A stretch of DNA of 64,000 nt from Flavobacteriaceae bacterium 3519-10. Lineage in GTDB: Bacteria > Bacteroidota > Bacteroidia > Flavobacteriales > Weeksellaceae. How positions within the stretch are numbered: the stretch's first letter is position 1; every line of letters begins with the position of its first letter. Position numbers and translations under genes: made by a program. The notes under the pieces are model-generated. The model worked only from the letters and a program-made list of their open reading frames with translations. It had not been told where the DNA came from and ran no database searches. The DNA lies in NCBI GenBank assembly GCA_000023725.1, contig CP001673.1:1684342-1748341 (forward strand), written 5' to 3'. Below are positions 62,329 to 64,000 of the stretch, piece after piece.

Positions 62329-63667
62329 CTAAGAACTCGCTGAACGCCGAATCCACCGAGACACTGCCGTCTTCATGTAATTCGCGCAGCGTTACAAACT
62401 CAATCTCATTTACCGATGACGGATCGAAGGTTTTGTGCACACGCACATAATTTTCGGTAAAACCGTACATCAATCCGTTCTTATTCTCATGTTCCCAAAG
62501 AACAGGAAGCGTTTTCCCGGTTTGCGACTGATAAAATGCCATCTTTTTCTTTTCCGAAAGTATCCGCAGCATCTTGTTGCGTCTTTTTCGCTCCGGCACC
62601 GGCACTGCGCCATCCATTGCAGCTGCTTCTGTATTTTCTCTTTCGGAATAGGTGAAGACGTGCAGATAGGAAATTGGAAGATCACTTAGAAAGCGATAGG
62701 TTTCGAGGAACTTCTCTTCAGTTTCCCCCGGAAAGCCGATAATCACATCCACGCCGATACATGCATCGGGCACTACGCTTCGTATTTTATTGATCCTTTC
62801 GGAATATAGAGCCGTAAGATAACGGCGCTTCATTTTCTTTAATAAGTCGTCGCTGCCACTCTGCAATGGGATATGAAAATGAGGCACGAAGCGCTTGCTT
62901 CGTGCGACCAACTCAATGCTTTCATCTTTGAGAAGGTTAGGTTCAATGGAAGAAATCCGGATTCTTTCGATACCTTCCACAAGGTCAAGTTCCGAAATCA
63001 GGTCCAGAAAAGTGTGCTCGTGCTTTTTATTTCCAAATTCACCTTTACCATAATCACCAATATTTACACCGGTTAGTACGATCTCTTTTATGCCTTTTGC
63101 CGCGATTTCTGCAGCATTCTGAACGACGTTTTCAATGGTATCTGAACGCGAAATCCCACGCGCAAGCGGGATCGTGCAGTAGGTACATTTATAGTCGCAG
63201 CCGTCCTGAACTTTAAGAAACGCGCGCGTTCTGTCGCCAATTGAATAACTTCCGATAAAAAAATCGGTTTCATCGATCTCGCATGAATGTATCAGCCCAT
63301 GATTGGCCGTCTTCTGAAGATCTCCAAGATAACTTAGAATATTGAATTTTTCTTTGGCTCCTAAAACCAGATCTACCCCTTCAATCGCCGAAATTTCTTC
63401 CGGTTTCAGCTGTGCATAACACCCAAGAATTACTACCAAACCGTCCGGATTGGCTTTCATCGCACGTTTAACGTGATATTTACATTCGCGGTCTGCATTT
63501 TCGGTAACCGAACACGTATTGATGACGTATACATCTGCTTTGTCGTCGAAGCCCACCTTTTGGTAGCCGGCGCCGGTAAGCTGCCGTGCAATGGTGGAAG
63601 TTTCGGAGAAATTCAGTTTGCAGCCAAGCGTGTGATAGGCAGCGGTTTTAGGTTGTAAAGTTTCCAT
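62318..63667 (-). CDS. mtaB: tRNA t6A37 methylthiotransferase MtaB
   Basis: 449 residues. A radical-SAM methylthiotransferase that makes ms2t6A37 in tRNA decoding ANN codons. The N-terminal UPF0004 domain has three cluster cysteines (LGCKLNF, NTCSVTENAD, LGCYAQL). The radical-SAM motif is CDYKCTYCTIP (near residue 148), with VIIGFPGETEEKFLETY later and a C-terminal TRAM-like region. The TTG at 63682 lies in the -7 box (63680-63687), so the ATG at 63667 is the start. Confidence 0.94.
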   Translation of the reverse strand: METLQPKTAAYHTLGCKLNFSETSTIARQLTGAGYQKVGFDDKADVYVINTCSVTENADRECKYHVKRAMKANPDGLVVILGCYAQLKPEEISAIEGVDLVLGAKEKFNILSYLGDLQKTANHGLIHSCEIDETDFFIGSYSIGDRTRAFLKVQDGCDYKCTYCTIPLARGISRSDTIENVVQNAAEIAAKGIKEIVLTGVNIGDYGKGEFGNKKHEHTFLDLISELDLVEGIERIRISSIEPNLLKDESIELVARSKRFVPHFHIPLQSGSDDLLKKMKRRYLTALYSERINKIRSVVPDACIGVDVIIGFPGETEEKFLETYRFLSDLPISYLHVFTYSERENTEAAAMDGAVPVPERKRRNKMLRILSEKKKMAFYQSQTGKTLPVLWEHENKNGLMYGFTENYVRVHKTFDPSSVNEIEFVTLRELHEDGSVSVDSAFSEFLAKV

Positions 63668-63679
63668 ATAATGAGGCTG

Positions 63680-63687
63680 CAAATTTA
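63680..63687 (-). promoter_or_regulatory. -7 box (TAAATTTG) of mtaB
   Basis: Exact match, 12 nt before the ATG at 63667. It excludes the upstream TTG as a start. Confidence 0.55.
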
Positions 63688-63842
63688 ATGAATTTTTTAT
63701 GACTGATATTTAATGATGTTCGCCGTTGGATACTTTCAAAAAAATAGCTATTTAAAATGACGGAGATCACCCATCACCTTTTCGTGCGGGAAAGAATGAA
63801 TATTTTTTTTGAAGTTTTAAAAAATAACCGCCTCCAAATATT

Positions 63843-63850
63843 TAAATTTG
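63843..63850 (+). promoter_or_regulatory. -7 box (TAAATTTG) of the DUF3667 gene
   Basis: Exact match, 14 nt before the ATG at 63865. Confidence 0.5.
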
Positions 63851-63864
63851 ATAAAACTTAAACC

Positions 63865-64000
63865 ATGAAACATACCGAAAGCAGGTGCCTGAACTGCAGG
63901 CAGCTCCTGTTGATGAACCAGCGGTTCTGCCACCAGTGCGGCCAAAAGACAGATACCCACCGGATAAATTTCCATTTTCTGGTGCATGAGGTTCCGCACA
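63865..64000 (+). CDS. DUF3667 domain-containing protein (partial, runs off the right edge)
   Basis: The first 45 codons are visible. They carry the zinc-ribbon opening of DUF3667: CLNCRQLLLMNQRFCHQCGQK (residues 8-28), followed by RINFHFLVHE. In the family this is followed by membrane segments, which lie outside the window. Function unknown. Confidence 0.75.
   Translation, partial: MKHTESRCLNCRQLLLMNQRFCHQCGQKTDTHRINFHFLVHEVPH

Overview
The window comes from a member of the Bacteroidota, most likely class Flavobacteriia and probably the Chryseobacterium/Kaistella branch of Weeksellaceae. The evidence is a secreted protein with a type IX secretion type B (gliding-associated) C-terminal domain, families typical of this class (DUF5916, DUF3108, DUF4349, KTSC), and many Bacteroidota -7 promoter boxes (TAnnTTTG) close upstream of start codons in place of E. 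coli-like promoters and strong Shine-Dalgarno sites. No rRNA, prophage, insertion sequence with a transposase, or CRISPR array was seen. The genus assignment is an inference.

Layout. 1-15218 is mostly housekeeping: a ferredoxin-NADP reductase (cut by the left edge), DUF3108 and DUF5916 envelope proteins, pheS, rdgB, a CPBP protease, prfC, a DUF4349 lipoprotein, acyl-CoA dehydrogenase, long-chain acyl-CoA ligase, a PAS histidine kinase and a GNAT acetyltransferase. 15219-19221 looks accessory: an unknown lipoprotein, a SulP transporter, then an AT-rich islet with a perfect 16-bp inverted repeat, a frameshifted TPR gene and a CrtO-like acyltransferase.

19300-24176 is a co-oriented sulfur block on the minus strand: Crp/Fnr regulator, TauE/SafE exporter, OsmC (frameshifted), a persulfide-dioxygenase/rhodanese fusion with three rhodanese domains, and a split YeeE/YedE transporter. 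Two of its intergenic regions carry the same 22-bp element at the same distance from a -7-like box, so the block looks like one regulon for sulfide, persulfide and thiosulfate. This is the most interesting system in the window.

24295-36363 holds a zinc-ribbon protein, the 1316-residue T9SS-secreted protein, tRNA-Pro, a CvfB-like RNA-binding protein, a KTSC protein, dihydrolipoyl dehydrogenase, a DUF1569/membrane/VOC trio, a thiolase, an alpha/beta hydrolase and a TspO-like protein. 36412-47017 holds a metallo-hydrolase, tatC, kdsD, recQ with a degraded zinc site, a small toxin-antitoxin-like pair, a glycosyltransferase and a B12-dependent ribonucleotide reductase. 47105-64000 holds a giant alpha-2-macroglobulin without a thioester, a UbiA-like protein, recF and a DUF721 protein, a Gcr-type membrane protein, mtgA, a BtuF-like lipoprotein, tRNA-Arg, a frameshifted SH3 protein with a slippery heptamer at the frame change, an M23 peptidase, gpsA, mtaB and the start of a DUF3667 protein.

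Three genes change frame (OsmC, TPR, SH3). They could be real decay, programmed recoding (SH3) or base-calling errors; raw reads would decide.
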